Positions 49,303 through 60,327 of a stretch of DNA of 64,000 nt are shown here, one piece after another. A model generated the notes under the pieces. It ran no database searches. It had not been told where the DNA came from and was given only the letters and a program-made list of their open reading frames with translations. Both the position numbers and the translations under genes were made by a program. Position 1 is the stretch's first letter; every line of letters starts with the position of its first letter. Origin of the DNA: Microbacterium schleiferi (GTDB lineage Bacteria; Actinomycetota; Actinomycetes; Actinomycetales; Microbacteriaceae); the NCBI RefSeq assembly GCF_020781975.1, contig NZ_JAJGNI010000001.1, positions 1 to 64,000 on the forward strand. Direction: 5' to 3'.

Positions 49303-52300
49303 GTGACTTTCGACCAGTCGGCCGTTCTCGATCGGGCCGCTCACGCCGCTGCGCCGCGTACGCTCGTCGACATCCTGCAAGAGACGGTGCGTCGCCATCC
49401 CGAGGCTTCCGCGATCGATGACGGCGCGGGGCCGGCGGTGAGCTACCGGGAGCTCGCTGCCCGGGTCGCTCTCACCGCCTCGCGCCTCGTGGCCGCTGGC
49501 GTGCGGCATGGCGATCGCGTCGGCATCCGCATGACGTCGGGCACCAAAGAGCTCTACATCGCCATCCTCGGTGTGATGGCTGCCGGCGCTGCATACGTGC
49601 CGGTCGACGCGGATGACACGGAGGAGCGCGCCGCGCTCGTATTCGGGGAGGCGGGCGTTCGCGGTGTCATCACCGGTCGCGGCCTGTACTCCCCGAGTGC
49701 GCACGCGTCCGGTGAGGATGCCGCGGAACCGTCGGATGTGACGGCCGAGATTCCAACCATCGATGACTCCGTCGACGAGGAAGCCGACGAAGACGAGGAC
49801 CTGTTCGCCGGCGAGGCCCCCGCGGGGCACACGCGAGCGCTCGACGTCCTCGCCCAGCCGTCGCCGGATGACGACGCGTGGATCATCTTCACCTCCGGCT
49901 CCACTGGGGTCCCCAAGGGTGTTGCTGTCACGCACCGGTGTGCGGCGGCGTTCGTGGATGCCGAGAGTCGCCTGTTCCTGCAGGAGGAGCCGCTCGGGAC
50001 CTCCGACCGGGTCCTGGCGGGACTGTCGGTGGCGTTCGATGCGTCCTGCGAGGAGATGTGGCTCGCGTGGGCGCACGGAGCCTGCCTCGTTCCTGCACCG
50101 CGTGCCCTGGTTCGCTCCGGGGTGGATCTTGCGAATTGGCTTGCGCGACAGGGGATCACGGTGATCTCGACGGTTCCAACCCTCGCCGCGATGTGGCCGA
50201 GTTCGACGATCGACAACGTCCGGTTGCTGATCTTCGGCGGCGAAGCTGTGCCGCCCGAACTCGGGACGCGCCTGGCAGCCGAGGGCCGCGAGGTCTGGAA
50301 CACCTATGGTCCTACCGAGGCGACTGTCGTCTCGTGCGCTGCGCCGCTCGTGCCCGACGCCCCGGTCCGCATCGGGCTTCCTCTCGAGGGCTGGTCGCTT
50401 GCGGTGGTGGATGCCGAGGGTGTCCCGGTCTCGGAGGGGGAGAGCGGCGAGCTGATCATCGGCGGCGTCGGGCTCGCTCGCTACCTCGACCCGGCGAAGG
50501 ATGCCGAAAAGTACGCTCCCATGCCGACGCTGGGGTGGGATCGCGCCTACCGCTCGGGCGATCTCGTGCGCTACGAACCCGAGGGGCTCGTCTTTCTGGG
50601 GCGAGCCGACGATCAGGTGAAGATCGGTGGGCGGCGCATCGAACTCGGTGAGGTCGAGGCTGCCCTGCAGGATCTTCCCCGGGTCACCGCCGCGACTGCC
50701 GCGGTTCGCACGTCGGAGGCCGGCAACCCCGTCCTGGTCGGGTACATCGTCGTCGACGATCCCGACCTCTTCGATCGTGCCGCAGCCCGAACGTTCCTCG
50801 CAGACCGCCTGCCCGCCGGCATCATGCCCCTGTTCGCGCTGCTGCCTGACCTTCCGGCGCGCACGTCGGGGAAGGTCGATCGCGCAGCGCTGCCGTGGCC
50901 GGTTCCCGGGGCAGAGCAGCCGGTTGCGGGGCTGTCCGAGAACGAGGCATGGCTGGCTGAGCAGTGGCAGGCTGTGCTCGGTGTTCCCGCTGAGGATCGC
51001 GGGTCGGATTTCTTCGACCTCGGCGGCGGGTCGCTCGCCGCTGCGCAGCTTGCTTCGCGGGTGCGGGTGCGGCTTCCCGAGTTCACGGTCGCCGACATCT
51101 ACGACATGCCCCGCCTCGGGGCCATGGCGTCCCTTCTTCCGAAAACGGATGCCGCCGCCGACGCGTCTGCCGCCGCGTTCCACCGCGCCGTCCCCACCCC
51201 GGCCACCACACGGCTCGCCCAGACCCTGCTCGGGGCGCCGCTGTTCATCCTGTCCGGCATCCGGTGGCTCCTCTACCTCCTTACCGCGAGCGCGCTGTTG
51301 CAGCTCGGCGGTGGCTTTACGTTCCTCCCGGACGTGCCGTGGTGGGTGCTCGTCATCGGCCTCCTCGTCTTCGCGACCCCGTTCGGGCGCATGTCGATCG
51401 CGGTGATCGCGGCCCGAACGCTGCTCGCGGGACTGCAACCCGGTGACTATCCGCGCGGCGGCGGCGTGCACCTGCGACTGTGGCTGGCCGAGCAGATCGC
51501 CGATCAGGTCGACGCCGTCGGGTTCGTCGGAGCGCCGTGGGTCACCTACTACGCGCGGGCGCTGGGGGCCTCGATCGGCCGCGACGTCCACATGCACACG
51601 CTGCCCCCTGTCACCGGGATGCTGGAGGTCGGCGACAACGCGGCGATCGACCCCGAAGTCGATCTCAGCGGCACGTGGGTCGATGGCGACACGGTGCGCG
51701 TGGGCGGCATCCGGATCGATGCGGATGCCGTGATCGGTGCCCGTAGCACGCTGGCTCCCGGCACAAAGATCGGTCAGCGGGCGCGGGTAGCTCCCGGATC
51801 GGCGGTGTTCGGACGGGTCAAGCCCGACCAGGCGTGGGCAGGCTCGCCCGCGGTGCGGGTCGGCGAGCCCGCCGCCGACTGGCCCGCGGAACACGCGCCC
51901 GCTCCCCACCGGTGGCTCTGGGCCTACATCGCCTCCTCGCTTGGCCTTGCCCTGCTGCCGATCGTCGCGTTCGCCGCCGGCGCCGGCGTCATGGCGCTCG
52001 CGATGCGGGACACGCAGACGCTCGCCGAGGCTACGCTTCTCGGCCTCGCGTGGCTCGTGCCCGGCATCCTGATCGCCGGTGTGGTCTTCGCCGGCACCGT
52101 CGTGCTGGCGGTGCGCCTGCTCTCGCTCGGCCTTCGCGAGGGAACCTACCCGGTGCGCAGCCGGCTCGGCTGGCAGGTGTGGACGACCGAGCGCCTGCTC
52201 GATTCGGCACGCACCGTGTTGTTCCCCCTCTATTCGAGTCTGTTCACGCCCATCTGGCTCCGGATGCTGGGCGCGTCAGTCGGACGCAACGTCGAGGCAT

Positions 52301-53322
52301 CCACGGTGCTGCTGATTCCGTCGATGACCACCATCGACGATGGCGCGTTCCTTGCCGATGACACGATGGTCGCCTCCTACGAGCTCGGCGGCGGATGGAT
52401 GCGTGTCGACGGTGTCAGGATCGGCAAGCGTGCCTTTGTCGGCAACTCCGGGATGGTCGCGCCAGGGCACCGCGTGCCGAAGGACGGACTCATCGCGGTG
52501 CTCTCTGCGGCGCCGGCGAAGGCAAAGGCGGGGTCGTCTTGGCTCGGGTCCCCGGCAGTGCGCCTCCGACGGGTCGTGGCCAGTGTCGATGAGTCCCGCA
52601 CCTATGAGCCGCCCGCAGCACTGCGCGTTGCGCGGAGCCTGTGGGAGCTGTCGCGGATCGTTCCCGTGTTCGTGACGGGGCTCATCGGTTTCGGAGTGCT
52701 CATGACCCTGGCCGCCCTGTGGGACAGCATTGGACCGTGGTGGACGGTGCTGCTGTCTGGCATTGTCATGCTCGTCGCTGGCGCGGCGGCGGCTGCTGCC
52801 ACGACAGCCGCCAAGTGGGCACTGGTCGGTCCGATCCGCGCGGGCGAGCATCCGCTGTGGTCGAGTTTCGTGTGGCGCACCGAGGTGGTCGACACCTTCA
52901 CCGAGATGGTTGCGGCGCCGTGGTTCGCGCGTGCGGCATCCGGAACCCCGGCACTTGCGGTGTGGCTGCGGTCCCTGGGTGCACGAGTCGGCCGCGGAGT
53001 ATGGTGCGAGACCTACTGGCTGCCGGAGCCGGATCTCGTGCACCTCGGCGACGGATCCACCGTGAACCGGGGATGCGTTGTGCAGACTCACCTGTTTCAT
53101 GATCGGATCATGAGTATGGATGCCGTCACCCTCGAACCCGGCGCAACGCTCGGCCCGCACTCGGTTATCTTGCCCGCGGCCTCGATCGGCGCTCACGCAA
53201 CCGTGGGGCCCGCCTCGCTGGTCATGCGCGGCGAGAGCGTTCCGGTCGGTTCTCGGTGGAGCGGAAACCCCATCGGCCCGTGGCGCGCGGTGAAGATCCG
53301 CGCGTACCAGGCGGCCCCGTGA
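49303..53322 (+). CDS. Pls/PosA-family single-module NRPS with membrane-bound C-terminal LbH domains
   Basis: 1339 aa from GTG 49303. Adenylation domain (about 20-540): A3 FTSGSTGVPKGVAVTH, A5 NTYGPTEATVV, A7/A8 RSGDLVRYEPEGLVFLGRAD, with an acidic insertion near 155-170. Carrier domain: DFFDLGGGSL with the phosphopantetheine Ser577. From about 640 on come membrane helices alternating with left-handed beta-helix (hexapeptide) domains (VGDNAAIDPEVDLSG; IGARSTLAPGTKIGQ; LGDGSTVNRGCVV). This is the C-terminal region of the epsilon-poly-lysine synthetase (Pls) type. It would load one amino acid and polymerise it at the membrane; the substrate is not deducible by eye. Confidence -1.
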   Translation: MTFDQSAVLDRAAHAAAPRTLVDILQETVRRHPEASAIDDGAGPAVSYRELAARVALTASRLVAAGVRHGDRVGIRMTSGTKELYIAILGVMAAGAAYVPVDADDTEERAALVFGEAGVRGVITGRGLYSPSAHASGEDAAEPSDVTAEIPTIDDSVDEEADEDEDLFAGEAPAGHTRALDVLAQPSPDDDAWIIFTSGSTGVPKGVAVTHRCAAAFVDAESRLFLQEEPLGTSDRVLAGLSVAFDASCEEMWLAWAHGACLVPAPRALVRSGVDLANWLARQGITVISTVPTLAAMWPSSTIDNVRLLIFGGEAVPPELGTRLAAEGREVWNTYGPTEATVVSCAAPLVPDAPVRIGLPLEGWSLAVVDAEGVPVSEGESGELIIGGVGLARYLDPAKDAEKYAPMPTLGWDRAYRSGDLVRYEPEGLVFLGRADDQVKIGGRRIELGEVEAALQDLPRVTAATAAVRTSEAGNPVLVGYIVVDDPDLFDRAAARTFLADRLPAGIMPLFALLPDLPARTSGKVDRAALPWPVPGAEQPVAGLSENEAWLAEQWQAVLGVPAEDRGSDFFDLGGGSLAAAQLASRVRVRLPEFTVADIYDMPRLGAMASLLPKTDAAADASAAAFHRAVPTPATTRLAQTLLGAPLFILSGIRWLLYLLTASALLQLGGGFTFLPDVPWWVLVIGLLVFATPFGRMSIAVIAARTLLAGLQPGDYPRGGGVHLRLWLAEQIADQVDAVGFVGAPWVTYYARALGASIGRDVHMHTLPPVTGMLEVGDNAAIDPEVDLSGTWVDGDTVRVGGIRIDADAVIGARSTLAPGTKIGQRARVAPGSAVFGRVKPDQAWAGSPAVRVGEPAADWPAEHAPAPHRWLWAYIASSLGLALLPIVAFAAGAGVMALAMRDTQTLAEATLLGLAWLVPGILIAGVVFAGTVVLAVRLLSLGLREGTYPVRSRLGWQVWTTERLLDSARTVLFPLYSSLFTPIWLRMLGASVGRNVEASTVLLIPSMTTIDDGAFLADDTMVASYELGGGWMRVDGVRIGKRAFVGNSGMVAPGHRVPKDGLIAVLSAAPAKAKAGSSWLGSPAVRLRRVVASVDESRTYEPPAALRVARSLWELSRIVPVFVTGLIGFGVLMTLAALWDSIGPWWTVLLSGIVMLVAGAAAAAATTAAKWALVGPIRAGEHPLWSSFVWRTEVVDTFTEMVAAPWFARAASGTPALAVWLRSLGARVGRGVWCETYWLPEPDLVHLGDGSTVNRGCVVQTHLFHDRIMSMDAVTLEPGATLGPHSVILPAASIGAHATVGPASLVMRGESVPVGSRWSGNPIGPWRAVKIRAYQAAP

Positions 53323-54689
53323 GTCCGAACAGCACCGAGCAAGCTGGCGCAGAGACCCCCGAGGCGCGCACCCACGACGCCTACACTCCCCAGAGCGGCG
53401 ACACCTCGTTCGACGTCGAGGCCTACGCGCTCGATCTGAGCTACCGCGTCCGCAACAACAGGCTCGAGGGGTGCGCGACCCTCAGCATCCGGATCGTGGT
53501 CGCGACCTCCTCGATCGCGCTCGACCTGATCGGTCTTCGCGTCAGCCGGGTGCGCATCGAGGGACAGCGTCGCACGCCGCACAAGCAGGGCCCGCGCAAG
53601 CTCCGCGTCACCCTGCCGCGCACGATGCAACCGGGGGAGACCCTGACGCTGACGATCGAGTATGCGGGCGCGCCCGCGCCCCGCCGATCCCGCTGGGGGA
53701 CGATCGGCTGGGAGGAACTCACCGAGGGCTCGCTCGTCGCATCGCAGCCGATCGGCGCGCCGACGTGGTTCCCGTGCAACGATCGCCCCGGTAACCGGGC
53801 CACCTACACCATCCGAGTCGCGACGGATGCCGAGTACACCGCTGTCGCCACCGGCGTACTGCAGTCGCGTACGCGCTCGGGCGGCCAGGTCAGCGCCGAG
53901 TACACGATCGGAGTGCCGACGGCGACGTACCTGGTTGCTGTCTACGTGGGACAGTTCGAATCGCACCGGCTCGATGATCGCATCGTCGTTGCCTCACCCC
54001 CGTCCCTTCGCGCCGACGTGAAGCGGGCTCTCGGGCCCCTGCCGCGCATGATGTCGGCGTTCGAGGAGCGGTTCGGGCCGTATCCGCAGGAGAACTGCAC
54101 GATCGTGGTGACAGCGGATCCGCTCGAGATCCCACTGGAGGCGCAGGGCACCGCCGTCTTCGGCGCAAACCACCTCGACCCCGACTCGGAGCGACTCGTT
54201 GCTCATGAGCTGGCCCACCAGTGGTTCGGCAACAGCGTCGGGGTGGCGCGGTGGCGTGACATCTGGCTCAACGAAGGATTCGCCTGTTACGCGGAGTGGC
54301 TCTGGTTCGAGGCGGCCGGCGCGGAGACCGCCGATGGCGCTGCCCGCCGGGCTCACGCGAAGCTCGCGGATCTCGCGCAGGACCTCGTCATCAGTGATCC
54401 CGGCGCCGACCTCATGTTCGATGACCGGCTTTACAAACGCGGGGCACTGACCCTGCACGCCGTGCGTCTGACGATCGGCGACGAGCCGTTCTTCGATCTG
54501 CTGCGCGGGTGGTGCGCGGCGTACGCGAACGCCTGCGTTACTACGGCCGACTTCCGGCGCTTCGTCGCCGAGGCCGGTCACGACCTCGAGGCGCTGCTGG
54601 AGGACTGGTTGGACGACGGTCCGCTTCCCTCTCTCCCACCGGGGCCGGGTGCGTCCAAGAGCTCCGCAAAGAAGAAGTCGTCGCGCTAG
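53319..54689 (+). CDS. M1-family metallopeptidase (short)
   Basis: 456 aa from GTG 53319, overlapping the NRPS stop as GTGA. N-terminal beta domain (YALDLSYRVRNNRLEGCATL), GAMEN-like loop replaced by PLEIPLEAQGTAVFG, zinc motif HELAHQWFGNSVG with Glu in WLNEGFACYAEW. It lacks the large C-terminal helical domain of PepN. Same operon as the NRPS, so it may trim or hydrolyse its product. Confidence -1.
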   Translation: MSPNSTEQAGAETPEARTHDAYTPQSGDTSFDVEAYALDLSYRVRNNRLEGCATLSIRIVVATSSIALDLIGLRVSRVRIEGQRRTPHKQGPRKLRVTLPRTMQPGETLTLTIEYAGAPAPRRSRWGTIGWEELTEGSLVASQPIGAPTWFPCNDRPGNRATYTIRVATDAEYTAVATGVLQSRTRSGGQVSAEYTIGVPTATYLVAVYVGQFESHRLDDRIVVASPPSLRADVKRALGPLPRMMSAFEERFGPYPQENCTIVVTADPLEIPLEAQGTAVFGANHLDPDSERLVAHELAHQWFGNSVGVARWRDIWLNEGFACYAEWLWFEAAGAETADGAARRAHAKLADLAQDLVISDPGADLMFDDRLYKRGALTLHAVRLTIGDEPFFDLLRGWCAAYANACVTTADFRRFVAEAGHDLEALLEDWLDDGPLPSLPPGPGASKSSAKKKSSR

Positions 54690-55243
54690 GCGTCGGCAGA
54701 TTCGATGCGAGCGAGTGCGGCGCTGACCAGAATCCCCGGGGGTCCTGTGAGATCCCAGCCGAGAACCGCATCCGCGCGCCCCGGGACGCGGGCACGCCAC
54801 GACGCGCCTGCACCCTGGTCAGTGCCGGTGCCGCCCAGGATGTGAACCGCTCCGGGTTCGATCCGCAGTCCCCGCCTATCGGCCTTGAGCGCGGCTTCCA
54901 CCCGCACCCAATCGCGCGCGGACGCAGATCCCGCGCCGAGGACACCGTCAAGACCTGCCCGGTCGCGCCGAGTATCGACCTCGGGCTCGGCATCCACCCC
55001 CACGCTCCCGGCCTCCGCGGGTGCCAGTGCCACGACAGCCCACTCGGCTGCGTACGACACGCTCGCGGTAACCGCCGCGCCCTCGAGCTCCACGGGGCCG
55101 TGGTCACCACCGCAGCGCGGGCACCTGTTCGAGAGCCGGATGCCGGACTGGCCGATCAGGTCGCGCAGGAGCCGCCAGGCGGTCTCGCGTCGGGAGTCAC
55201 GATCCGCAGCCACGGCCCAGCCGAGCCGGATCAGTCCGCTCAC
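54686..55243 (-). CDS. 4'-phosphopantetheinyl transferase superfamily protein
   Basis: 185 aa. Key motifs VGVDAEPEV (Mg-binding Asp/Glu) and WVRVEAALKADRRGL (WxxxEAxxKA), with CPRCGGDHGPVEL upstream. Likely activates Ser577 of the NRPS carrier; converges on the M1 gene with a 4-bp overlap. Confidence -1.
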   Translation of the reverse strand: MSGLIRLGWAVAADRDSRRETAWRLLRDLIGQSGIRLSNRCPRCGGDHGPVELEGAAVTASVSYAAEWAVVALAPAEAGSVGVDAEPEVDTRRDRAGLDGVLGAGSASARDWVRVEAALKADRRGLRIEPGAVHILGGTGTDQGAGASWRARVPGRADAVLGWDLTGPPGILVSAALARIESADA

Positions 55244-56211
55244 GCGGGAGGCTGGTGCGTCTCGATCGCGACGATCCCCGAACCCGGATTGTCGGTGGAC
55301 AGGTGCACGACGGAGAAACCTCCGGTTGCCAGCCCTGAGGCGTTACCCAGGTGCGAACCCATGAGCGATCCGGTTGCCATCGCCAGTTCCTGGATGATCT
55401 CGGGAAGCACCGGGCCGTGGCTGCACAACACCGCCGGTTTGCGGGAGCGCACGCGCTGCCCGACGACCGTGCGGGCGTCGGTCGCACCCTCTTCCCACGC
55501 ATCCTGGCTGATCAGCGGCGAATAGTCGACACGGCGCCCCAGAGCGGCAGAGAGCGGCCCGACGGTCTTGGCACACCGAACCGCGGGGCTCGACACGATC
55601 CGGCGCGCGCCGAACGCGAGGAGCGGCCCGACGAGGGCGTTAGCCTGTTTGCGTCCGCGAGGAGCCAGCGGGCGCGAGGCATCCGGCCCGTCCCATTCGT
55701 CGGCGGGCACCGCCTTGGCGTGGCGCAGCGCGATGATCGGGAACGTGCGCAGCACATCCTTGTCGCGGATCTCGAGGAACTTGTCCAGGATCTCGACATC
55801 CACAGGGTAGCTGAGCTTGGCGCGGGCCTTCTTGGCCGAGACCCACTCGAGGGCTGCGATCTCTTTGTTCGGAACGAACGAGGATGCCTTGATCGCGGCA
55901 TCCGTCGCCTCGGCAGCCCAATAGTGCACGATCTTGTCGCGCTTGGAGGGCATGTGGTACGTCGATACGCCGACGGGAACTCCCAGCGAGACGCGAATCC
56001 CGGTCTCTTCGTGGATCTCGCGCACGGCGGTTTCGGCGAGCGTCTCGCCGGGGTCGACCTTGCCCTTGGGAAGGGTCACGTCCCGATACTGGGTGCGGTG
56101 GATCAGCAGGATGCGAAGCTTGCCCTCGACGAGGCGCCACAGCACTCCGCCGGCGGCGTAGACGATGTTCTCGGTCATGGTCGGGTCCGGGACGGTGAGA
56201 GTGTCGGTCAT
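55240..56211 (-). CDS. Nudix hydrolase fused to histidine phosphatase (MutT1-like)
   Basis: 323 aa from ATG 56211. Nudix box [20 protein letters not shown] at about 50-72; second domain with phosphatase RHAKAV and [10 protein letters not shown]. Mycobacterial MutT1 has the same layout and degrades 8-oxo-dGTP or diadenosine polyphosphates. Overlaps ppk and the PPTase gene. Confidence -1.
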   Translation of the reverse strand: MTDTLTVPDPTMTENIVYAAGGVLWRLVEGKLRILLIHRTQYRDVTLPKGKVDPGETLAETAVREIHEETGIRVSLGVPVGVSTYHMPSKRDKIVHYWAAEATDAAIKASSFVPNKEIAALEWVSAKKARAKLSYPVDVEILDKFLEIRDKDVLRTFPIIALRHAKAVPADEWDGPDASRPLAPRGRKQANALVGPLLAFGARRIVSSPAVRCAKTVGPLSAALGRRVDYSPLISQDAWEEGATDARTVVGQRVRSRKPAVLCSHGPVLPEIIQELAMATGSLMGSHLGNASGLATGGFSVVHLSTDNPGSGIVAIETHQPPA

Positions 56212-58373
56212 CGCGTTGCCCGTGCCCGTCGCCGGCTCTGCACATCGGTCATGGTCTGGTCCTGCAGGTCGGCGAGCTGGTTGCCGTGCTCGTCGAGGTG
56301 GTGGCGCACCCACGTCCCCGTGTCATCGAGCCACCAGGAGCTGGTCGTGTCGCTCATTGCCAGATCGAACAGGGCCATCAGCTGCGCCAGGTGAGCGGGG
56401 TCTGTGACCCTCACGAGCGCTTCGACCCGGCGGTCGAGGTTGCGGTGCATCATGTCGGCGCTGCCGATGTAGATCTGCTCGTCGCCGCCGTTGTGGAACG
56501 CGAAGATCCGCGAGTGCTCGAGGTACCTGCCGAGGATGCTGCGCACGGTGATGTTCTCGCTCACCCCCGGGACTCCCGGCCTGATCGAGCAGATGCCCCG
56601 CACCCAGATCTCCACGGGAACGCCAGCCTGGCTCGCGCGGTAGAGCGCATCGATGATCTGCTCGTCGACCATCGAGTTGACTTTGATCCGGATGCGCGCG
56701 GGTCTGCCCTCGAGTGCGTTGCGGCGCTCGGCCTCGATCAGACGCAGCAGCCCCTTACGCAGGTGAAGCGGCGCGACCAGCAGACGCTTGAACTTCTTCT
56801 CGATCGCGTAGCCCGACAGTTCGTTGAACAGCCGGGTGAGGTCGCGCCCGACCTGCTCGTCGGAGGTGAACAGCCCGAAGTCCTCGTACATGCGGCTGGT
56901 CTTCGGGTTGTAGTTGCCGGTACCGATGTGACAGTAGCTGCGTAGCGAACCCTCTTCTTCCCGGATGACGAGGGCGAGCTTGCAGTGGGTCTTGAGCCCG
57001 ACGAGGCCGTACACGACGTGGACGCCGGCCTTCTCCAGCTTGCGCGCCCAGACGATGTTCGCGGCCTCGTCGAAGCGGGCCTTCACCTCCACGAGCGCGA
57101 GCACCTGCTTGCCGGCTTCGGCGGCGTCGATGAGCGATTGGATGATGGGGCTGTCGCCCGAGGTGCGGTACAGCGTCTGTTTGATCGCGAGGACCTGCGG
57201 GTCCTTGGCTGCCTGATCGAGGAAGGCTTGAACGCTCGTTGCGAATGATTCGTACGGATGGTGGACCAGCACATCCCGGGTGCGGATGGCGCTGAAGATG
57301 TCGGAGCGCTCGTTGTTGTCGCCCGGCTGGAACGCGACGGCGGTGGTCGGAAGGTGCGGCTTGTATTTGAGCTCAGGCCGGTTCAGGCGGCTCAGTCCGA
57401 ACAATCCCCGCAGATCCAGCGGACCCGGGATCCGGTAGACCTCCTGCTCGGTGATGTCGAGTTCGCTGATGAGGAGCCGCAGCGTCACCTCATCCATGTC
57501 CTCGGTCACTTCGAGGCGGATCGGAGGACCGAACCTGCGGCGCATGAGTTCTGCTTCAAGCGCCTGGATGAGGTTCTCGGTCTCGTCCTCTTCGATGACC
57601 ATGTCCTCGTTGCGCGTGAGGCGGAACGCGTGGTGATCCAAGACTTCCATCCCCGGGAAGAGGTCGCCGAGGTGGTTGGCGATGAGGTCTTCGAGTGCGA
57701 GGTAGCGCACGCGCTCGCCCTCGCGCGAGATCTCGACGAACCGGGGCAGCATCGGCGGCACCTTCAGGCGCGCGAACTCCTGCCGTCCGGTCCGGGCGTT
57801 GCGGATGCGGATCGCCAGGTTCAGAGACAGGCCTGAGATGTAGGGGAAGGGGTGGGCCGGGTCGACGGCCAGCGGCATGAGGACGGGGAAGACCTTGTCG
57901 TGGAAGTACTCGTGCAGGCGGGCGCGCTCGTCATCGCCGAGCGAGGCGAACGAGACGAACTCGACACCGGCTTCCGCGAGCGCGGGCGCGACAAGCCGAC
58001 TCCAGGCATCCGAGTGGCGCAACTGCAGGCGATGCGCCTCCGCCGAGATATCGGCCAGGGCATCTTCGGGGGAGGTGCCGATGTTGGTGGGAACCGCAAG
58101 TCCCGTCACGATGCGGCGCTTGAGTCCCGCGACCCGGACCATGAAGAACTCGTCGAGGTTGCTCGCGAAAATGGCGAGGAAGTTCGCGCGCTCCAGCGGC
58201 GGGATCCCCGGATCCTCAGCCAATTCGAGCACGCGCTGATTGAAGGCCAGCCAGCTCAACTCGCGGTCGAGAAAGCGATCAATGGGCAGGAGCTCATCGT
58301 CTGCTGCCGCTGAGTCGAAGTCGTCGTCATCTTCGTCGCCGAGCCCGGTGTCGAGAACCTCGTGGTCGATCAT
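56208..58373 (-). CDS. ppk: Polyphosphate kinase 1
   Basis: 721 aa. [40 protein letters not shown], and phospho-histidine in [21 protein letters not shown]-terminal [20 protein letters not shown]. Reversibly makes polyphosphate from ATP. Near pst and a PhoB-like regulator. Confidence -1.
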   Translation of the reverse strand: MIDHEVLDTGLGDEDDDDFDSAAADDELLPIDRFLDRELSWLAFNQRVLELAEDPGIPPLERANFLAIFASNLDEFFMVRVAGLKRRIVTGLAVPTNIGTSPEDALADISAEAHRLQLRHSDAWSRLVAPALAEAGVEFVSFASLGDDERARLHEYFHDKVFPVLMPLAVDPAHPFPYISGLSLNLAIRIRNARTGRQEFARLKVPPMLPRFVEISREGERVRYLALEDLIANHLGDLFPGMEVLDHHAFRLTRNEDMVIEEDETENLIQALEAELMRRRFGPPIRLEVTEDMDEVTLRLLISELDITEQEVYRIPGPLDLRGLFGLSRLNRPELKYKPHLPTTAVAFQPGDNNERSDIFSAIRTRDVLVHHPYESFATSVQAFLDQAAKDPQVLAIKQTLYRTSGDSPIIQSLIDAAEAGKQVLALVEVKARFDEAANIVWARKLEKAGVHVVYGLVGLKTHCKLALVIREEEGSLRSYCHIGTGNYNPKTSRMYEDFGLFTSDEQVGRDLTRLFNELSGYAIEKKFKRLLVAPLHLRKGLLRLIEAERRNALEGRPARIRIKVNSMVDEQIIDALYRASQAGVPVEIWVRGICSIRPGVPGVSENITVRSILGRYLEHSRIFAFHNGGDEQIYIGSADMMHRNLDRRVEALVRVTDPAHLAQLMALFDLAMSDTTSSWWLDDTGTWVRHHLDEHGNQLADLQDQTMTDVQSRRRARATR

Positions 58374-58473
58374 GGGTCCATCCTGTCAGCGCAACGTGAC
58401 TCGCGCGTGAACAGTTTTGCTGAGGCGTGCACGTACCGGAACTCGAGGGTGCGACGCTGTCGCGCCGCGGCCG

Positions 58474-59172
58474 TTATGCGTCAGCGCGTTCGCGCGGGGG
58501 CGGAGGTGCGTCATCCTCGTACACGTTGAAGCGGTAGCCGACGTTGCGCACGGTGCCGATGAGCTGTTCCAGATCGCCGAGTTTGGCGCGCAGCCGTCTG
58601 ACGTGCACGTCGACGGTTCGGGTTCCCCCGAAGTAGTCGTAGCCCCACACCTCGCTGAGCAGTTGTTCCCGGGTGAAGACCCGCGACGGGTGAGTGGCGA
58701 AGAAGTGGAGGAGCTGGAACTCCTTGTAGGTGAGATCAAGTGGGCGCCCGTGCACCTTCGCGGAATACGACGACTCGTCGATCGTGATCCCCGAGGTCTG
58801 GATGCGGGTAGAGACCTGCTCCTTCGCCATTCGTCCGATTGCCAGGCGGACCCGCGCGTCGACTTCGGCAGGGCCCGCGGTCACCAGGATGACGTCATCG
58901 ACGCCCCAGTCCGGCGAGACCGCGGTCAGGCCCCCCTCGGTCACGATGAGGATGAGCGGCACATCCAGCCCCGTCGTGCCCAGGATCTTGCACAGCGATT
59001 TGGCCCCGACGAGGTCGGTGCGGGCATCCACGAAGACGATGTCGGCGCTGGGCGCGTTCACCAGCTGCGCGGGCTCGGCGGGGATCTGGCGAGTGCGGTG
59101 ACTCAGCAGTTCGAGGGCGGGCAGGGCTGGGCCTCCGCCTGGGGCGGAACTCAGAACCAATAGCTGTGCCAC
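58474..59172 (-). CDS. OmpR/PhoB-family winged-helix regulator (GlnR-like)
   Basis: 232 aa from GTG 59172 with GGAGGA seven bases upstream. The receiver domain is degenerate ([20 protein letters not shown]; no clear acidic triad). The C-terminal winged helix is typical: [54 protein letters not shown]. Orphan GlnR-type regulators look like this and sit near pst genes in mycobacteria. Confidence -1.
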   Translation of the reverse strand: MAQLLVLSSAPGGGPALPALELLSHRTRQIPAEPAQLVNAPSADIVFVDARTDLVGAKSLCKILGTTGLDVPLILIVTEGGLTAVSPDWGVDDVILVTAGPAEVDARVRLAIGRMAKEQVSTRIQTSGITIDESSYSAKVHGRPLDLTYKEFQLLHFFATHPSRVFTREQLLSEVWGYDYFGGTRTVDVHVRRLRAKLGDLEQLIGTVRNVGYRFNVYEDDAPPPPRERADA

Positions 59173-59251
59173 GCTGACATCCTCCCGGTGCCGGAGGCGC
59201 ACCGCGCCCCTCAGTTTAGGGCGTCACCCCACCATGGGAGACAATAGGGCG

Positions 59252-59542
59252 ATGGACCTGCCACCGCTTGCTCCACGCCGTGCCTTCGGCGGGATCGTCG
59301 CCGTCTGGGTGGCCGCCGCCATCGCCGGCACGATCATCGGTTTTTTTGTTCCTGCCGAATGGCGCATCGCGTGGCTCGGCGTGGCTCTGGGGCTCTGCGT
59401 CGTGCTGGCTTTCGCGGTGCAGCTGGCTCATGGGCGCTCGCAGGCCTTCGTTGAGCGCGTCGCGCTGAGCACCCTGGGCTCGGCCATCGTGCTCGGCGTG
59501 ATCAGTCTCGGCTTCGGGCTCGCCTCGATCGCGCCGCGCTGA
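59252..59542 (+). CDS. DUF2530-like membrane protein
   Basis: 96 aa; three membrane segments (GGIVAVWVAAAIAGTIIGFF, IAWLGVALGLCVVLAFAVQL, ...). ATG 59234 is an alternative. Function unknown. Confidence -1.
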   Translation: MDLPPLAPRRAFGGIVAVWVAAAIAGTIIGFFVPAEWRIAWLGVALGLCVVLAFAVQLAHGRSQAFVERVALSTLGSAIVLGVISLGFGLASIAPR

Positions 59543-59595
59543 CCCCCCGAGCGTGAGCAGTTCAGGCGGGGCGATTCCGGGATAGAGTGGAATCT

Positions 59596-59709
59596 ATGGA
59601 CCTCGTAGCGCTCGAACTCTTCTTCGTGGGCCTGCTTGCGCTCGCGTCGCTGGCGATCGTGTTCGTCTCAGGTGTCGTCGTGAAGAACCTGTACCGCGGC
59701 CAGCGCTGA
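59596..59709 (+). CDS. Small membrane protein
   Basis: 37 aa (MDLVALELFFVGLLALASLA...VVVKNLYRGQR), a single membrane helix with a basic end. Conserved-looking single-pass peptide before the nitrobindin-like gene; function unknown. Confidence -1.
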   Translation: MDLVALELFFVGLLALASLAIVFVSGVVVKNLYRGQR

Positions 59710-59715
59710 CGCGCC

Positions 59716-60327
59716 GTGATCGATCTTCCCACCGACCTCCCCGCCGAACTCGCGCCACTGTCGTGGCTCGTCGGCGTGTGGGAGGGCACCGGTGTCATCG
59801 ACTACGACACTGACGACACGCACTTCACGGGCGAGTTCCATCACCGGGTGAGCTTCAGCCACGATGGCGGCGATCACCTGAACTATTCCGCACAGGCCTG
59901 GCTTCTGGACGCGGATGATCCTGCTGGGCCACGAACAGCATTGGTCAGCGAAACCGGGTACTGGCGGCTGGCGATCCCCGCGACCGACGCCGTGCCTGGT
60001 CCCGGCCTGCTCCCGGCGGCTGCCGCTGCTTCGCCGCTGACGGTCGACGACGTCGAAGCCCTGCGAACTCCCGAGGGCGGGTTCGAGATCGAGGTCTCGC
60101 TCGTGCACTCCGATGGTGTCTGCGAGCTCTACCTCGGGCAGATCCGCGGGCCTCGCATCGATATCGCCACGGATGCCGTCATCCGCACCGCATCGGCGAA
60201 GGTCTACTCCGCAGCGACCCGCATGTACGGGTTGGTCGATGGTCACCTCCTGTGGGCGTGGGATATCGCAGCGCTCGGCGGATCGCTCGCGTCCCACGCC
60301 TCAGCTCGGCTCGCGAAGGCCGACTGA
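59716..60327 (+). CDS. Nitrobindin-like heme-binding beta-barrel protein
   Basis: 203 aa from GTG 59716. LSWLVGVWEGTGVIDYD is the classic GxWxGxG start of the THAP4/FABP-like family; HFTGEFHHRVSFSHDG and LVSETGYWRL follow. Family members bind heme and react with nitric oxide or peroxynitrite. Overlaps ygfZ. Confidence -1.
   Translation: MIDLPTDLPAELAPLSWLVGVWEGTGVIDYDTDDTHFTGEFHHRVSFSHDGGDHLNYSAQAWLLDADDPAGPRTALVSETGYWRLAIPATDAVPGPGLLPAAAAASPLTVDDVEALRTPEGGFEIEVSLVHSDGVCELYLGQIRGPRIDIATDAVIRTASAKVYSAATRMYGLVDGHLLWAWDIAALGGSLASHASARLAKAD

Noticed and set aside
49123-51909. 928-codon minus-strand ORF opposite the NRPS-like gene
   Set aside because: Antisense shadow in high-GC DNA; the plus strand carries all adenylation and carrier motifs.
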